A stretch of 7,357 nt of DNA from an uncultured Acidimicrobium sp. (GCA_903895515.1 CAITUB010000088.1:1-7357); one strand, 5' to 3'. Shown: positions 1 through 6,754, counted from the first letter of the stretch. Numbers and translations are program-made. Notes: generated by a model not told the origin, from the letters alone.

Positions 1-875
1 ACTCCCCATGCCCACGATGTAAGTCCGGAACAGTCAAATGAATTTCCTGGCGACTTGGAACCAAATCGGTAACGAACGCCTAATTGGGAAAGTGCTGCAC
101 GAATTGCGGCACCAGCCTTTGAAGATGCCGGTGCAACGTTGGCGTATTTCGAGCCCTTAAATTTCGCAGCCTCTGCCTGAGCAGCATCTAAAGCAGCTGA
201 CTCTCGACGCTGACGCTCCGACCTCAAAGCCGAACCCAAATCTTTTTCCGCTTGCGCCTGCATTTGCTCGTACTGACTCGAAAGCGCTTCTGCCTTATCC
301 AACGTTGCTGCCGCATAATCGGCTGCTGCTGCAGCCTTCTTCTTTTGCTTCTCTAAGGTTGCTCGCTCTTTTGCCAAATCGTCAATTACACCCTGGAGTG
401 CATCTGTATTTCCCACACCCGTATTCAGTGCGACACCCGTCAAATACTTTTTGCGAACAATATCGCTGAGTGAACTTGTTGAGCCAAGAATGCTTGAAAG
501 CCCACTTGACAAACCACCATGCGTAAACGCCTTCAACGCAAGTTGTTTCAACTCTGCCTGCATCGTTGAAAGTTCAACTTCTTTTTCTGCAATTCGCTTT
601 TCGGTGTTTTTGATTTCAACGGCAATGTCTTCCATGTCGTTTGTTGCGAGTGCATAGTCTTCGCCGAGTGCGTCAATCTGCTCACCGATGCGATCGAGTT
701 CAGCAATGATCTGATTGACTCGCTGCTGCTCGTCGTTTGACGACCCATTTGCAGGCACATGGCCCAGAGCATTAACGGGCGCAACGGGGTAACCCACAGC
801 CACCGAAGTGGAGAGGATGATGGCCACCAATGCTGGTGCGCTTCGACGTACACGCCCAATGGCGTCACGGATCAT
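1..875 (-). CDS. NlpC/P60 cell-wall endopeptidase, RipA-like, C-terminus outside the window
   Basis: Partial gene: 291 codons are open from an ATG at 875 to the window edge. The product should be a secreted peptidoglycan hydrolase that cuts stem peptides. Residues 1-36 look like a Sec signal peptide: Arg at 3, 8, 10 and 11, a hydrophobic stretch at about 13-28, and a possible cleavage site after VNA (36). Two long charged helical regions likely to form coiled coils follow, at about 48-117 and 157-239, the second rich in Ala, Glu, Gln and Lys. The NlpC/P60 domain starts at about 253 with the motif around QLGVRYRFG, then FDCSGL with the catalytic Cys at 282. The catalytic His and third polar residue lie beyond base 1. 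The ATG is the first start after an in-frame TAG, and TAGGA (886-890) sits 10 nt upstream. This architecture, with coiled coil before the peptidase, is typical of actinobacterial RipA-type and related division hydrolases. The exact family member is not resolvable. Confidence 0.88.
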   Translation of the reverse strand, partial: MIRDAIGRVRRSAPALVAIILSTSVAVGYPVAPVNALGHVPANGSSNDEQQRVNQIIAELDRIGEQIDALGEDYALATNDMEDIAVEIKNTEKRIAEKEVELSTMQAELKQLALKAFTHGGLSSGLSSILGSTSSLSDIVRKKYLTGVALNTGVGNTDALQGVIDDLAKERATLEKQKKKAAAAADYAAATLDKAEALSSQYEQMQAQAEKDLGSALRSERQRRESAALDAAQAEAAKFKGSKYANVAPASSKAGAAIRAALSQLGVRYRFGSKSPGNSFDCSGLTSWAWG

Positions 876-920
876 GATGGGATAATCCTACCGATAGTTA
901 CGGTTTGATGTCATTCAGCG

Positions 921-941
921 AAAAGCCCAACAAATAGGGCT
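921..941 (-). terminator. weak intrinsic terminator-like hairpin after guaA
   Basis: Read on the minus strand, AGCCC (941-937) and GGGCT (928-924) can form a 5-bp stem with an 8-nt loop, followed by a run of four T (924-921). The left arm overlaps the guaA stop codon (942-940). The stem is short and the T run is brief, so it may be only a partial terminator that lets some transcription continue into the peptidase gene. Confidence 0.35.
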
Positions 942-2502
942 ATTCCCACTCAATAGTTCCTGGTGGTTTCGACGTCACGTCGTACACCACTCGGTTAATA
1001 CCTTTCACTTCATTAATAATTCGCGAGGACATTTTCTCGAGCAGCTCGTATGGCAAACGTGCCCAGTCAGCTGTCATTGCATCTTCGCTAGTTACCGCAC
1101 GAATGATGATTGGCCGACCGTACGTGCGCTCGTCACCCATCACACCTACTGAACGAATATCGGCAAGCACTGCAAACGCTTGCCAAATTTCGCGCTCAAG
1201 ACCCGCGAGTTTTACTTCTTCACGCACGATCGCATCGGCCTCTTGCAAAATCGCAACTTTGTCTGGAGTTACTTCACCAATGATGCGCACTCCAAGACCG
1301 GGCCCTGGGAACGGCTGACGCCACACAATTTCGTCTGGCAATCCCAATTCAGTTCCCACTTTGCGCACTTCATCTTTAAACAACGTGCGCAGTGGTTCAC
1401 ACAACTTCAATTTCATGTCGTCTGGAAGTCCGCCAACGTTGTGATGACTCTTAATCACGCTTGCAGTTCCATCTACGCCACCGCTTTCAATGACGTCTGG
1501 ATACAGCGTTCCTTGTACCAAAAACTTTGCGTCGGTGATGCCGCCAGTGTGTTCTTCAAAAATACGAACAAAAGTTTCACCGATTGCCTTGCGCTTCGCT
1601 TCTGGCTCGGTGATGCCCTTAAGTTTTTCGAAGAATCGTGCACCAGCATCCACATGAATCAATTCGATACCCATGTTGCGCTTAAACGTTTCAACAACTT
1701 GCGCGCTTTCGTTCTTGCGCATGAGTCCAATGTCTACATACACGCAGGTGAGTTGATTACCAATCGCTTTATGCACCAGTGCTGCAGCGACTGCAGAATC
1801 CACTCCGCCCGACAACCCACAGATCACTCGTTCTTTACCTACAAGTTGGCGAATTGCGGCAACTTGATCATCGACGATTGATGACATGGTCCACGATCGC
1901 TCTGCACCAACAAGTCGATACAAGAACTGTTCCAACACATCTTGACCGTGCTCGGTGTGCCCAACTTCTGGGTGATACTGCACTCCCCAAATTTTCCGCG
2001 TAGGACTTTCAATAATTGCCATCGGTGCATCGGGTGTACTCGCTGTGGCAACGAACCCACTTGGCAATACCGACACTGCATCGAAATGACTCATCCACAC
2101 ACTGAGTTGGGCCGGAATTGCATCGTGATGTAACTGCGATGTTGAGCCTTCAATTCGCTGCAAGGCAGTTCGCCCATATTCGCCTCGACCACCGCGAGCA
2201 ACTTCCCCACCTAGTTGCTGGGCAATGAGCTGGCAGCCATAGCAAATGCCCAAAATTGGAATGCCCAATTCGTAAATCTCGGGGTCAAGCAGCGGTGCGC
2301 CTTCAACGTGAACGCTGGCTGGGCCGCCCGACAAAATGATGCCAATTGGCTTACGCGCACGCACTTCTTTGGCCGTAATGCGATGCGGCACGATTTCCGA
2401 ATACACCTGCGCCTCGCGCACTCGACGAGCAATCAACTGGGCGTATTGGGCACCGAAATCAACCACCAAAACCGTGGGCTGCGGTGTGGATTCGGAAGCC
2501 AT
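940..2502 (-). CDS. guaA: GMP synthase (glutamine-hydrolysing)
   Basis: Makes GMP from XMP, ATP and glutamine in the cytoplasm, the last step of guanine nucleotide synthesis. The 520-residue product has the normal length and all three parts. The N-terminal class I glutamine amidotransferase domain (about 9-200) carries GICYGCQ with nucleophile Cys87, and YHPE with His177 and Glu179. The ATP pyrophosphatase domain follows, with the P-loop SGGVDS at 231-236. The C-terminal dimerisation domain contains QPFPGPGLGVR (396-406) and ends in the family signature SKPPGTIEWE. I start it at the ATG at 2502. The reading frame is open back to a GTG at 2613, but those 37 residues are not family-like and would run over the divergent small gene. 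AAGG (2518-2515) lies 12 nt before the chosen start, a rather long spacing. The next gene on the strand begins 64 nt after the stop. Confidence 0.97.
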   Translation of the reverse strand: MASESTPQPTVLVVDFGAQYAQLIARRVREAQVYSEIVPHRITAKEVRARKPIGIILSGGPASVHVEGAPLLDPEIYELGIPILGICYGCQLIAQQLGGEVARGGRGEYGRTALQRIEGSTSQLHHDAIPAQLSVWMSHFDAVSVLPSGFVATASTPDAPMAIIESPTRKIWGVQYHPEVGHTEHGQDVLEQFLYRLVGAERSWTMSSIVDDQVAAIRQLVGKERVICGLSGGVDSAVAAALVHKAIGNQLTCVYVDIGLMRKNESAQVVETFKRNMGIELIHVDAGARFFEKLKGITEPEAKRKAIGETFVRIFEEHTGGITDAKFLVQGTLYPDVIESGGVDGTASVIKSHHNVGGLPDDMKLKLCEPLRTLFKDEVRKVGTELGLPDEIVWRQPFPGPGLGVRIIGEVTPDKVAILQEADAIVREEVKLAGLEREIWQAFAVLADIRSVGVMGDERTYGRPIIIRAVTSEDAMTADWARLPYELLEKMSSRIINEVKGINRVVYDVTSKPPGTIEWE

Positions 2503-2563
2503 AGAGACACATGACCTTAGTTGAGGACTGGCAATTGAGCCCAAGAGGTGTGACGATACACAG

Positions 2564-2836
2564 GTGAGTTCAGACACCACCCAGCCAATTGCACCAACAA
2601 GCGACACCACCATTCCCGACTTGTTAAACGGAATGGATTACAGCGCTTGCGTTGGTCTGTACCAAAAACCAGGATGTGGAACGAAGCCAGTGCTGTCGGG
2701 AGATCGTGGTGGTCCAATGCAGATTGCGGTGTTTGGAATTTTGATTGCCGGCATGGCATTCATCGGAATACGAATTGCACGCAGTGTGATGGCTCGTGAC
2801 CGTGAACACGACACTGCCGCAGGCATTAAGCCTTAA
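2564..2836 (+). CDS. small single-span membrane protein of unknown function
   Basis: I do not recognise the family. The frame encodes 90 residues from a GTG at 2564, the first possible start after an in-frame TGA at 2522. A Thr/Pro/Asp-rich tail (1-20) is followed by a segment with two cysteines (29 and 38, spacing CX8C) and GDRGG (47-51). A single hydrophobic span lies at about 52-72, then an Arg-rich stretch (70, 73, 78, 80). By the positive-inside rule the C-terminus would be cytoplasmic and the cysteine segment outside, where it could form a disulfide. A ribosome-binding site is not clear: AAGAGG (2543-2548) is 15 nt from the GTG. An ATG at 2633 would give a 67-residue version keeping the cysteines and the span, but it also lacks a good site. 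The protein-like composition and the fit between guaA and the permease gene support a real gene. It ends 22 nt before the permease start, so the two may be co-transcribed. Confidence 0.68.
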   Translation: MSSDTTQPIAPTSDTTIPDLLNGMDYSACVGLYQKPGCGTKPVLSGDRGGPMQIAVFGILIAGMAFIGIRIARSVMARDREHDTAAGIKP

Positions 2837-2858
2837 CCAAAGCGACTAGTTTTTCCAT

Positions 2859-3773
2859 GTGTTGAAAAACCGTGGAGTCCTTGGAGTTCTGTTTGGACTC
2901 ATCAGCGCAACGCTGTACGGCATCACACCAATTTTCGTATATCACGCAACAGATCATGGTGCTGATTCTTTTGGACTGATGTGCTCGCGATACATCATTG
3001 CTGTCGTTGTGCTACTCGTTTATCGAATGTTCACAACAGGACTCGGCAAATGGCCGACGAAAAAGCTCAGCCTAAAACTGTTTCTACTTGGCGCAATCGG
3101 TTTGTACTCGAACAGCATTTGCATGTTTACCGCATTTGATTATTTGCCAAGTGGACTCGCAATGGTGCTGTTCTACTTCTACCCAATTCTGGTTGTGATA
3201 TTCGGTTGGGTGTTTTTTCGACACGTGCCACCAAAAATCATTTGGCCGTGCCTCGCCATCACTTTGCTTGGCGTTGCATTAAGCGCAAGCAAATTGTCTG
3301 GTGGTCAAGCAAAAGGTGTTGCCATCATCGTGTTCGGAGCATTTGCATACGCCATCTATTCCGTTCTTGCAGCTGCGTCGATGCCAAAAACCGACTTAAT
3401 CAGCGGCCTCATTCTCATTTTTGGCGGCGCTGGATTTTCTTTTGTTGTGGTCTGGTTGCTCGACCCACCAGGTCTGCCGACGACCATGCCATTCGTTGTA
3501 GACGTTTGGCTGCCAGCACTTGAAATTGGAGTTGTTGGAACTATTGGCGCTATGGGAATTTTCTTTGCCGGTATGAACCTCATTGGCGCAAGCAAAAGCG
3601 CCGTCATTCAAACTTGGGAAGTTCTCGTTGCCATCTGCAGCGGCGTGTTCTTTTTGAACCAGAGCTTCAGTATTCGCCAGTTATTTGGCGCCGTGCTTAT
3701 TTTGAGCGGTGTAATCGTGCTACTTCGCGTAGAGGCCAAGCAAAATAACGCCGATATCCTGTTACCTACATAG
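2859..3773 (+). CDS. EamA/DMT-superfamily permease, ten transmembrane helices
   Basis: A 304-residue inner-membrane transporter of the drug/metabolite superfamily with two EamA repeats. Hydrophobic spans lie near 7-27, 37-57, 73-92, 97-119, 127-144, 151-172, 179-200, 216-239, 245-266 and 272-290. The typical end-of-repeat pattern (small residues, then a long span with Pro or Glu, then a short loop and a final span ending in an L-G-V type motif) is seen at 96-144 and again at 243-290. The substrate cannot be read from the sequence. Known members export metabolites or amino acids, and the RibN branch imports riboflavin. Its position immediately upstream of a riboswitch-controlled riboflavin operon makes a flavin substrate possible, but the gene lies before the riboswitch, not under it. 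The start is GTG 2859 or TTG 2862. The ATG at 2857 leads straight to a stop, and there is no clear Shine-Dalgarno sequence. Confidence 0.9.
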   Translation: MLKNRGVLGVLFGLISATLYGITPIFVYHATDHGADSFGLMCSRYIIAVVVLLVYRMFTTGLGKWPTKKLSLKLFLLGAIGLYSNSICMFTAFDYLPSGLAMVLFYFYPILVVIFGWVFFRHVPPKIIWPCLAITLLGVALSASKLSGGQAKGVAIIVFGAFAYAIYSVLAAASMPKTDLISGLILIFGGAGFSFVVVWLLDPPGLPTTMPFVVDVWLPALEIGVVGTIGAMGIFFAGMNLIGASKSAVIQTWEVLVAICSGVFFLNQSFSIRQLFGAVLILSGVIVLLRVEAKQNNADILLPT

Positions 3774-3784
3774 CAATGTAAGTA

Positions 3785-3908
3785 CTTCTTGCAGGGTTGG
3801 GTGAAATCCCCTACCGGCGGTGAAAGCCCGCGACCCTCACGAGCAATCGTGGGGCTGATCTGGTGAAATTCCAGGGCCGACGGTCAGAGTCCGGATGGGA
3901 GCAGGAAG
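3785..3908 (+). ncRNA. FMN riboswitch aptamer (RFN element)
   Basis: This matches the conserved RFN element throughout. It has GGGTGAAATCCCC (P2 region, 3799-3811), ACCGGCGGTGAAAGCCCGCGA (core and P3, 3813-3833), a variable CACGA/TCGTG arm (3838-3852), CTGGTGAAATTCCAG (P5, 3860-3874), and GCCGACGGTCAGAGTCCGGATGGGAG (P6 and 3' core, 3876-3901). The closing P1 helix is eight pairs: CTTCTTGC (3785-3792) with GCAGGAAG (3901-3908), including one G-U. RFN elements bind flavin mononucleotide and repress riboflavin genes when it is plentiful. The element precedes ribD, ribBA and ribH, as expected. The permease stop codon is only 12 nt upstream, so the promoter must lie inside or before the permease gene. 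Confidence 0.97.
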
Positions 3909-4037
3909 GCGAAGGTTGCGCTTGCGTTTGCACGTACCGCTTCTTGCGGTCTGTTCGCACATGCCGGTGTTGCTTTTGTCGTCTTCGCTCTGCCCTGCAC
4001 GTGGCGCGAACTGCGCGACAACAAAAGGGCAACACAC
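3909..4037 (+). promoter_or_regulatory. expression platform of the FMN riboswitch with an RBS-sequestering hairpin
   Basis: This leader holds a long hairpin that covers the ribD ribosome-binding site. GTGTTGC (3967-3973) pairs with GCAACAC (4029-4035). TTTTGT (3974-3979) pairs with ACAAAA (4021-4026), and GTC (3981-3983) with GAC (4017-4019). TTCGC (3984-3988) pairs with GCGAA (4006-4010), and GCC (3992-3994) with GGC (4003-4005). Interruptions are a GG bulge at 4027-4028, a C-A mismatch (3980/4020) and a 6-nt bulge (4011-4016). A separate small hairpin, ACCGC/GCGGT (3936-3950), has no T run, so it does not look like an intrinsic terminator. Control at translation initiation is therefore the likelier mode. 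The pairings are hand-derived and untested. Confidence 0.6.
4024..4029 (+). promoter_or_regulatory. ribD ribosome-binding site
   Basis: AAAGGG lies 8 nt before the GTG at 4038 and decides that start over the in-frame ATG at 4062. It is inside the predicted sequestering hairpin of the riboswitch leader. Confidence 0.7.
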
Positions 4038-5027
4038 GTGAACACACTCGACGAACAGCACATGCGCTTGGCAGTTTCTACTGCCAACGATGCTCGCCTG
4101 CGTTCACGCCCTAACCCGTGGGTTGGTGCTGTTGTTGTTTCGCTGAGTGGCGAAGTGTTTACCGGTTCAACACTTGAGCCTGGCAATGCGCACGCAGAAA
4201 TTGTTGCGCTGAGCGCCGCAGGAAACCATGCAATTGGTGCAACTCTGTATTCAACTCTTGAACCGTGCAGTCATACAGGACGCACTGGTCCATGCACCAC
4301 AGCGATCATTGAAGCTGGTGTCAAGCGTGTTGTCGTGGGAACCCTTGATCCCGATGCAAACGTTTCCGGAAGCGGCGTACAACAACTGCGTAATGCGGGA
4401 GTGACAGTTGATGTTGGCGTGCTTGAACATGATGTGCGCGCACAACTTGCGCCGTATTTACATCATCGATCAACTGGCAGACCATTTGTTGTGTTGAAGA
4501 TGGCAAGCACGATTGATGGTCGCATTGCTGCAGCCGACGGATCGAGCAAATGGATTACTGGTGAAACTGCGCGCAAGCGCGTGCACCAACTGCGCGCCGA
4601 AAGCGATGCGATTGTGGTTGGAGCCGGAACCGTTCGTGCCGATAACCCATCGCTCACTGTGCGCGATGTGCACGGACCATCGCCACGTCGAATTGTGCTT
4701 GGCAACATCGATCCGCAAGCAAATGTTCACCCGTGCACGCAATGGACTGGCTCACTTACCGACTTGCTCGACACGCTCGGCAACGAAGGCGTTGTACAAC
4801 TGCTTGTTGAAGGTGGCGCACGAGTTGCAGCATCTTTTCATCGAGAGCGTCTGATCAATCAATACATCATGCACATTGCACCGGTGATTGCTGGTGGCGA
4901 TAACGCAGCCGGAGTGTTTGCAGGCCCAGCAGCAGCAACCATGGCCGACATGTGGCGCGGACGCGTGGTGTCAACCACCAATCTTGACGGCGATATTGAA
5001 ATCATTCTCGAACCGAATCTCAACTAA
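4038..5027 (+). CDS. ribD: bifunctional riboflavin deaminase/reductase RibD
   Basis: Carries out the deamination and then the NADPH-dependent reduction of the pyrimidine intermediate made from GTP. The N-terminal deaminase domain (about 1-145) has the zinc site His52-Ala-Glu54 and PCSHTGRTGPC with Cys77 and Cys86, where Glu54 is the expected proton shuttle. The reductase domain (about 148-329) shows VVLKMASTIDGRIA, SKWITG, AIVVGAGTVRADNPSLTVR and LLVEGG. The total of 329 residues is about 30-40 shorter than typical RibD (around 360-370 in E. coli and B. subtilis). The loss appears to lie near 222-245, between the IVLG strand and the LVEGG motif. The recognisable cofactor and substrate motifs remain, so I expect a working enzyme. 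The gene starts with GTG, is preceded by the riboswitch leader, and ends 10 nt before ribBA. Confidence 0.96.
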   Translation: MNTLDEQHMRLAVSTANDARLRSRPNPWVGAVVVSLSGEVFTGSTLEPGNAHAEIVALSAAGNHAIGATLYSTLEPCSHTGRTGPCTTAIIEAGVKRVVVGTLDPDANVSGSGVQQLRNAGVTVDVGVLEHDVRAQLAPYLHHRSTGRPFVVLKMASTIDGRIAAADGSSKWITGETARKRVHQLRAESDAIVVGAGTVRADNPSLTVRDVHGPSPRRIVLGNIDPQANVHPCTQWTGSLTDLLDTLGNEGVVQLLVEGGARVAASFHRERLINQYIMHIAPVIAGGDNAAGVFAGPAAATMADMWRGRVVSTTNLDGDIEIILEPNLN

Positions 5028-5031
5028 AGGA
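5026..5031 (+). promoter_or_regulatory. ribBA ribosome-binding site
   Basis: AAAGGA overlaps the ribD stop codon and lies 6 nt before the ATG at 5038. It fixes that start against an upstream in-frame ATG at 4888 inside ribD. The overlap with the ribD stop suggests translational coupling. Confidence 0.8.
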
Positions 5032-5037
5032 CCCCAT

Positions 5038-6273
5038 ATGAGCAACAAACAGGTTGAAATGTCACCAATTGAAGATGTCGTTGCGGCAATTGCGCGTGGC
5101 GAAATGATCGTGATGGTTGACGACGAAGACCGTGAGAACGAAGGCGACCTCATCATGGCGGCACAGTTCGCAACCGCAGAGAAGATTGCTTTCATTGTGC
5201 GCCACACCTCCGGCGTTGTCGTTGCCCCATTGTCGGGCGAACGCTGTGACGACCTTCGACTCCCCCTCATGGTGGATAACAACACCGAGAGCCACCGCAC
5301 GGCCTTCACAATTTCGGTTGACTTATTAGAGGGAACTAGCACAGGAATTTCAGCAGCAGACCGCGCCGCAACACTGCGTGGCCTTGCCGACCCAAATGTC
5401 TCGCACTCTGCATTTGCGCGACCAGGGCATATCTTCCCGTTGCGTGCACGTGAAGGCGGAGTACTGAAGCGTGCAGGACACACCGAAGCTGCAGTCGACC
5501 TTGCTCGACTTGCAGGTTTGCAACCAGCCGGAATTATTTGCGAAATTCAAAACGATGACGGCACCATGTCGCGCTTGCCAGACCTAAAGAAGTTCTGCGC
5601 TGAGCACAACCTGTTGCTCTCCTCAATTGCCGACCTAGTTGAATACCGTCGCCATCATGAACGCCTTGTTGAGCGCGTTGGATCTGCAACTGTTCCTACC
5701 GAATGGGGCGGCTTCACCTGCGTTGCATACAAGAGCACGATTGATGGCATAGAGCATCTTGCATTTGTGAAGGGCGACGTCAGTGATGGTTCGCCGATAC
5801 TCACCCGCGTGCACAGCGAATGTTTAACCGGCGACGTGTTCGGCAGCAAGCGTTGCGACTGCGGACCACAGTTAGCCGCAGCAATGCAACAAATTGACGA
5901 AGCAGGAAAAGGTGTTGTTGTGTACCTGCGCGGCCACGAAGGTCGAGGCATTGGTATCGGCCACAAGATTCGTGCGTATTCGTTGCAAGATGAAGGCTTC
6001 GACACCGTTGATGCCAACACTGAACTTGGTCTGCCAGTAGACAGTCGCGAGTACGGCATTGGCGCCCAGATTCTTGCCGACCTTGGTGCGCGCGAACTTC
6101 GCCTCATGACGAACAACCCAGCCAAATACGGCGGAATTGCCGGATACGGCCTGCGCATTGTGGAGCGTGTTCCACTGAGCATCGAACCAACACCAGAAAA
6201 CGAAGCGTATTTGCGCACTAAGCGCGAGCGCATGGGCCACGTATTTGACTCGTCAGACATTTCAGGAAAATAA
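5038..6273 (+). CDS. ribBA: RibBA: 3,4-dihydroxy-2-butanone-4-phosphate synthase / GTP cyclohydrolase II
   Basis: A fused enzyme (411 residues) that supplies both precursors of riboflavin. The N-terminal RibB domain (about 8-205) turns ribulose 5-phosphate into dihydroxybutanone phosphate. It has DDEDRENEGDL (28-38, acidic metal/substrate loop), GISAADRA, FARPGHIFPLRA and RAGHTEAAVDL with His148 and Glu150. The C-terminal RibA domain (about 215-405) opens GTP and releases formate. It has RVHSECLTGDVFGSKRCDCG with zinc ligands Cys262, Cys273 and Cys275, then RGHEGRGIG and YGIGAQIL. Length is close to other bacterial RibBA proteins. The chosen ATG gives a normal N-terminus and has a strong ribosome-binding site. 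The frame is open upstream to 4888, but that part overlaps ribD and is not family-like. The stop codon is contiguous with the ribH ribosome-binding site. Confidence 0.98.
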   Translation: MSNKQVEMSPIEDVVAAIARGEMIVMVDDEDRENEGDLIMAAQFATAEKIAFIVRHTSGVVVAPLSGERCDDLRLPLMVDNNTESHRTAFTISVDLLEGTSTGISAADRAATLRGLADPNVSHSAFARPGHIFPLRAREGGVLKRAGHTEAAVDLARLAGLQPAGIICEIQNDDGTMSRLPDLKKFCAEHNLLLSSIADLVEYRRHHERLVERVGSATVPTEWGGFTCVAYKSTIDGIEHLAFVKGDVSDGSPILTRVHSECLTGDVFGSKRCDCGPQLAAAMQQIDEAGKGVVVYLRGHEGRGIGIGHKIRAYSLQDEGFDTVDANTELGLPVDSREYGIGAQILADLGARELRLMTNNPAKYGGIAGYGLRIVERVPLSIEPTPENEAYLRTKRERMGHVFDSSDISGK

Positions 6274-6277
6274 GGAG
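6272..6277 (+). promoter_or_regulatory. ribH ribosome-binding site
   Basis: AAGGAG begins inside the ribBA stop codon and lies 6 nt before the ATG at 6284. It decides that start over an in-frame ATG at 6245 within ribBA, and suggests coupling with ribBA translation. Confidence 0.85.
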
Positions 6278-6283
6278 AACATC

Positions 6284-6754
6284 ATGACCACATTTGAAGG
6301 ATCACAAGACGGCAAGGGACTACGCGTCGGAATTGTGTGCTCACGATTCAACGAATTCATTGTCAGCGCACTGCTCGATGGAGCAAAGCGCGGACTCGCT
6401 AGTCATGGCGTGTCTGAAGCAGACATTGATATTGCATGGGTACCTGGTGCATACGAAATTCCGGTGACCACCAAGGCAATGGCACTCACCGGCCGTTACG
6501 ACACGCTCGTCACGCTTGGCGCAGTTATTCGTGGCGAAACCGCACACTTTGAATACGTTGCTGGTCCTGTTGCCGACTCCATTGCCCAAATTCAATTAGA
6601 AACGGGCATGCCAATCGGTTTTGCAGTGCTCACTGTTGAAAATGTTGAACAAGCAGTAGAGCGCTCTGGTCCTGGTGCAGGAAACAAGGGCGAAGAAGCA
6701 GCAGTTGGTGCAATTGAAATGGCCAACGTGCTGAAAGCAATTCGCACAAAATAG
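6284..6754 (+). CDS. ribH: 6,7-dimethyl-8-ribityllumazine synthase
   Basis: Joins the RibD-branch pyrimidine with dihydroxybutanone phosphate to make lumazine, the direct precursor of riboflavin. The 156-residue length is normal for this capsid-forming enzyme. Motifs seen in order are VGIVCSRFNEF (15-25, with the ring-stacking Phe22), WVPGAYEIP (52-60), LGAVIRGETAHFEYV with catalytic His88, GFAVLTVEN (112-120), and RSGPGAGNKGEEAA with phosphate-binding Arg127. It is the last riboflavin gene in the operon, 10 nt after ribBA. No gene for riboflavin synthase (ribE) follows or precedes it here. Confidence 0.98.
   Translation: MTTFEGSQDGKGLRVGIVCSRFNEFIVSALLDGAKRGLASHGVSEADIDIAWVPGAYEIPVTTKAMALTGRYDTLVTLGAVIRGETAHFEYVAGPVADSIAQIQLETGMPIGFAVLTVENVEQAVERSGPGAGNKGEEAAVGAIEMANVLKAIRTK

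Noticed and set aside
1180..1881. Long open frame antisense to guaA (233 codons)
   Set aside because: The opposite strand is unmistakably guaA over the whole stretch. The antisense product shows no family features.
2503..2613. N-terminal extension of guaA to a GTG at 2613
   Set aside because: The extra 37 residues do not resemble GMP synthase, overlap the divergent small gene, and would make the protein longer than family normal. The ATG at 2502 gives the usual 520 residues.
3916..3933. Three near-copies of a TTGCGC-like hexamer in the leader
   Set aside because: Only three short imperfect units. This may be chance or part of the folding, and it is not enough to call a repeat.
3936..3960. 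ACCGC/GCGGT hairpin as an intrinsic terminator of the riboswitch
   Set aside because: The sequence after it (CTGTTCGCAC) has no T run, so it lacks the key part of a Rho-independent terminator.
3863..4114. Open frame running through the riboswitch and into ribD
   Set aside because: It starts inside the conserved aptamer and overlaps the ribD start in another frame, with Cys/Arg-rich composition typical of non-coding sequence.
4888..5037. Upstream start for ribBA inside ribD
   Set aside because: It would overlap ribD by 140 bases and encode a Gln/Pro/Cys-rich segment unlike RibB. A strong ribosome-binding site precedes the ATG at 5038.
5655..6260. Long open frame antisense to ribBA (201 codons)
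   Set aside because: It is the shadow of a strongly coding gene with GC-rich third positions. The product is Ser/Arg/Pro-rich with no recognisable domain.
6245..6283. Upstream start for ribH inside ribBA
   Set aside because: AAGGAG with 6-nt spacing supports the ATG at 6284, and the resulting 156 residues fit the family.
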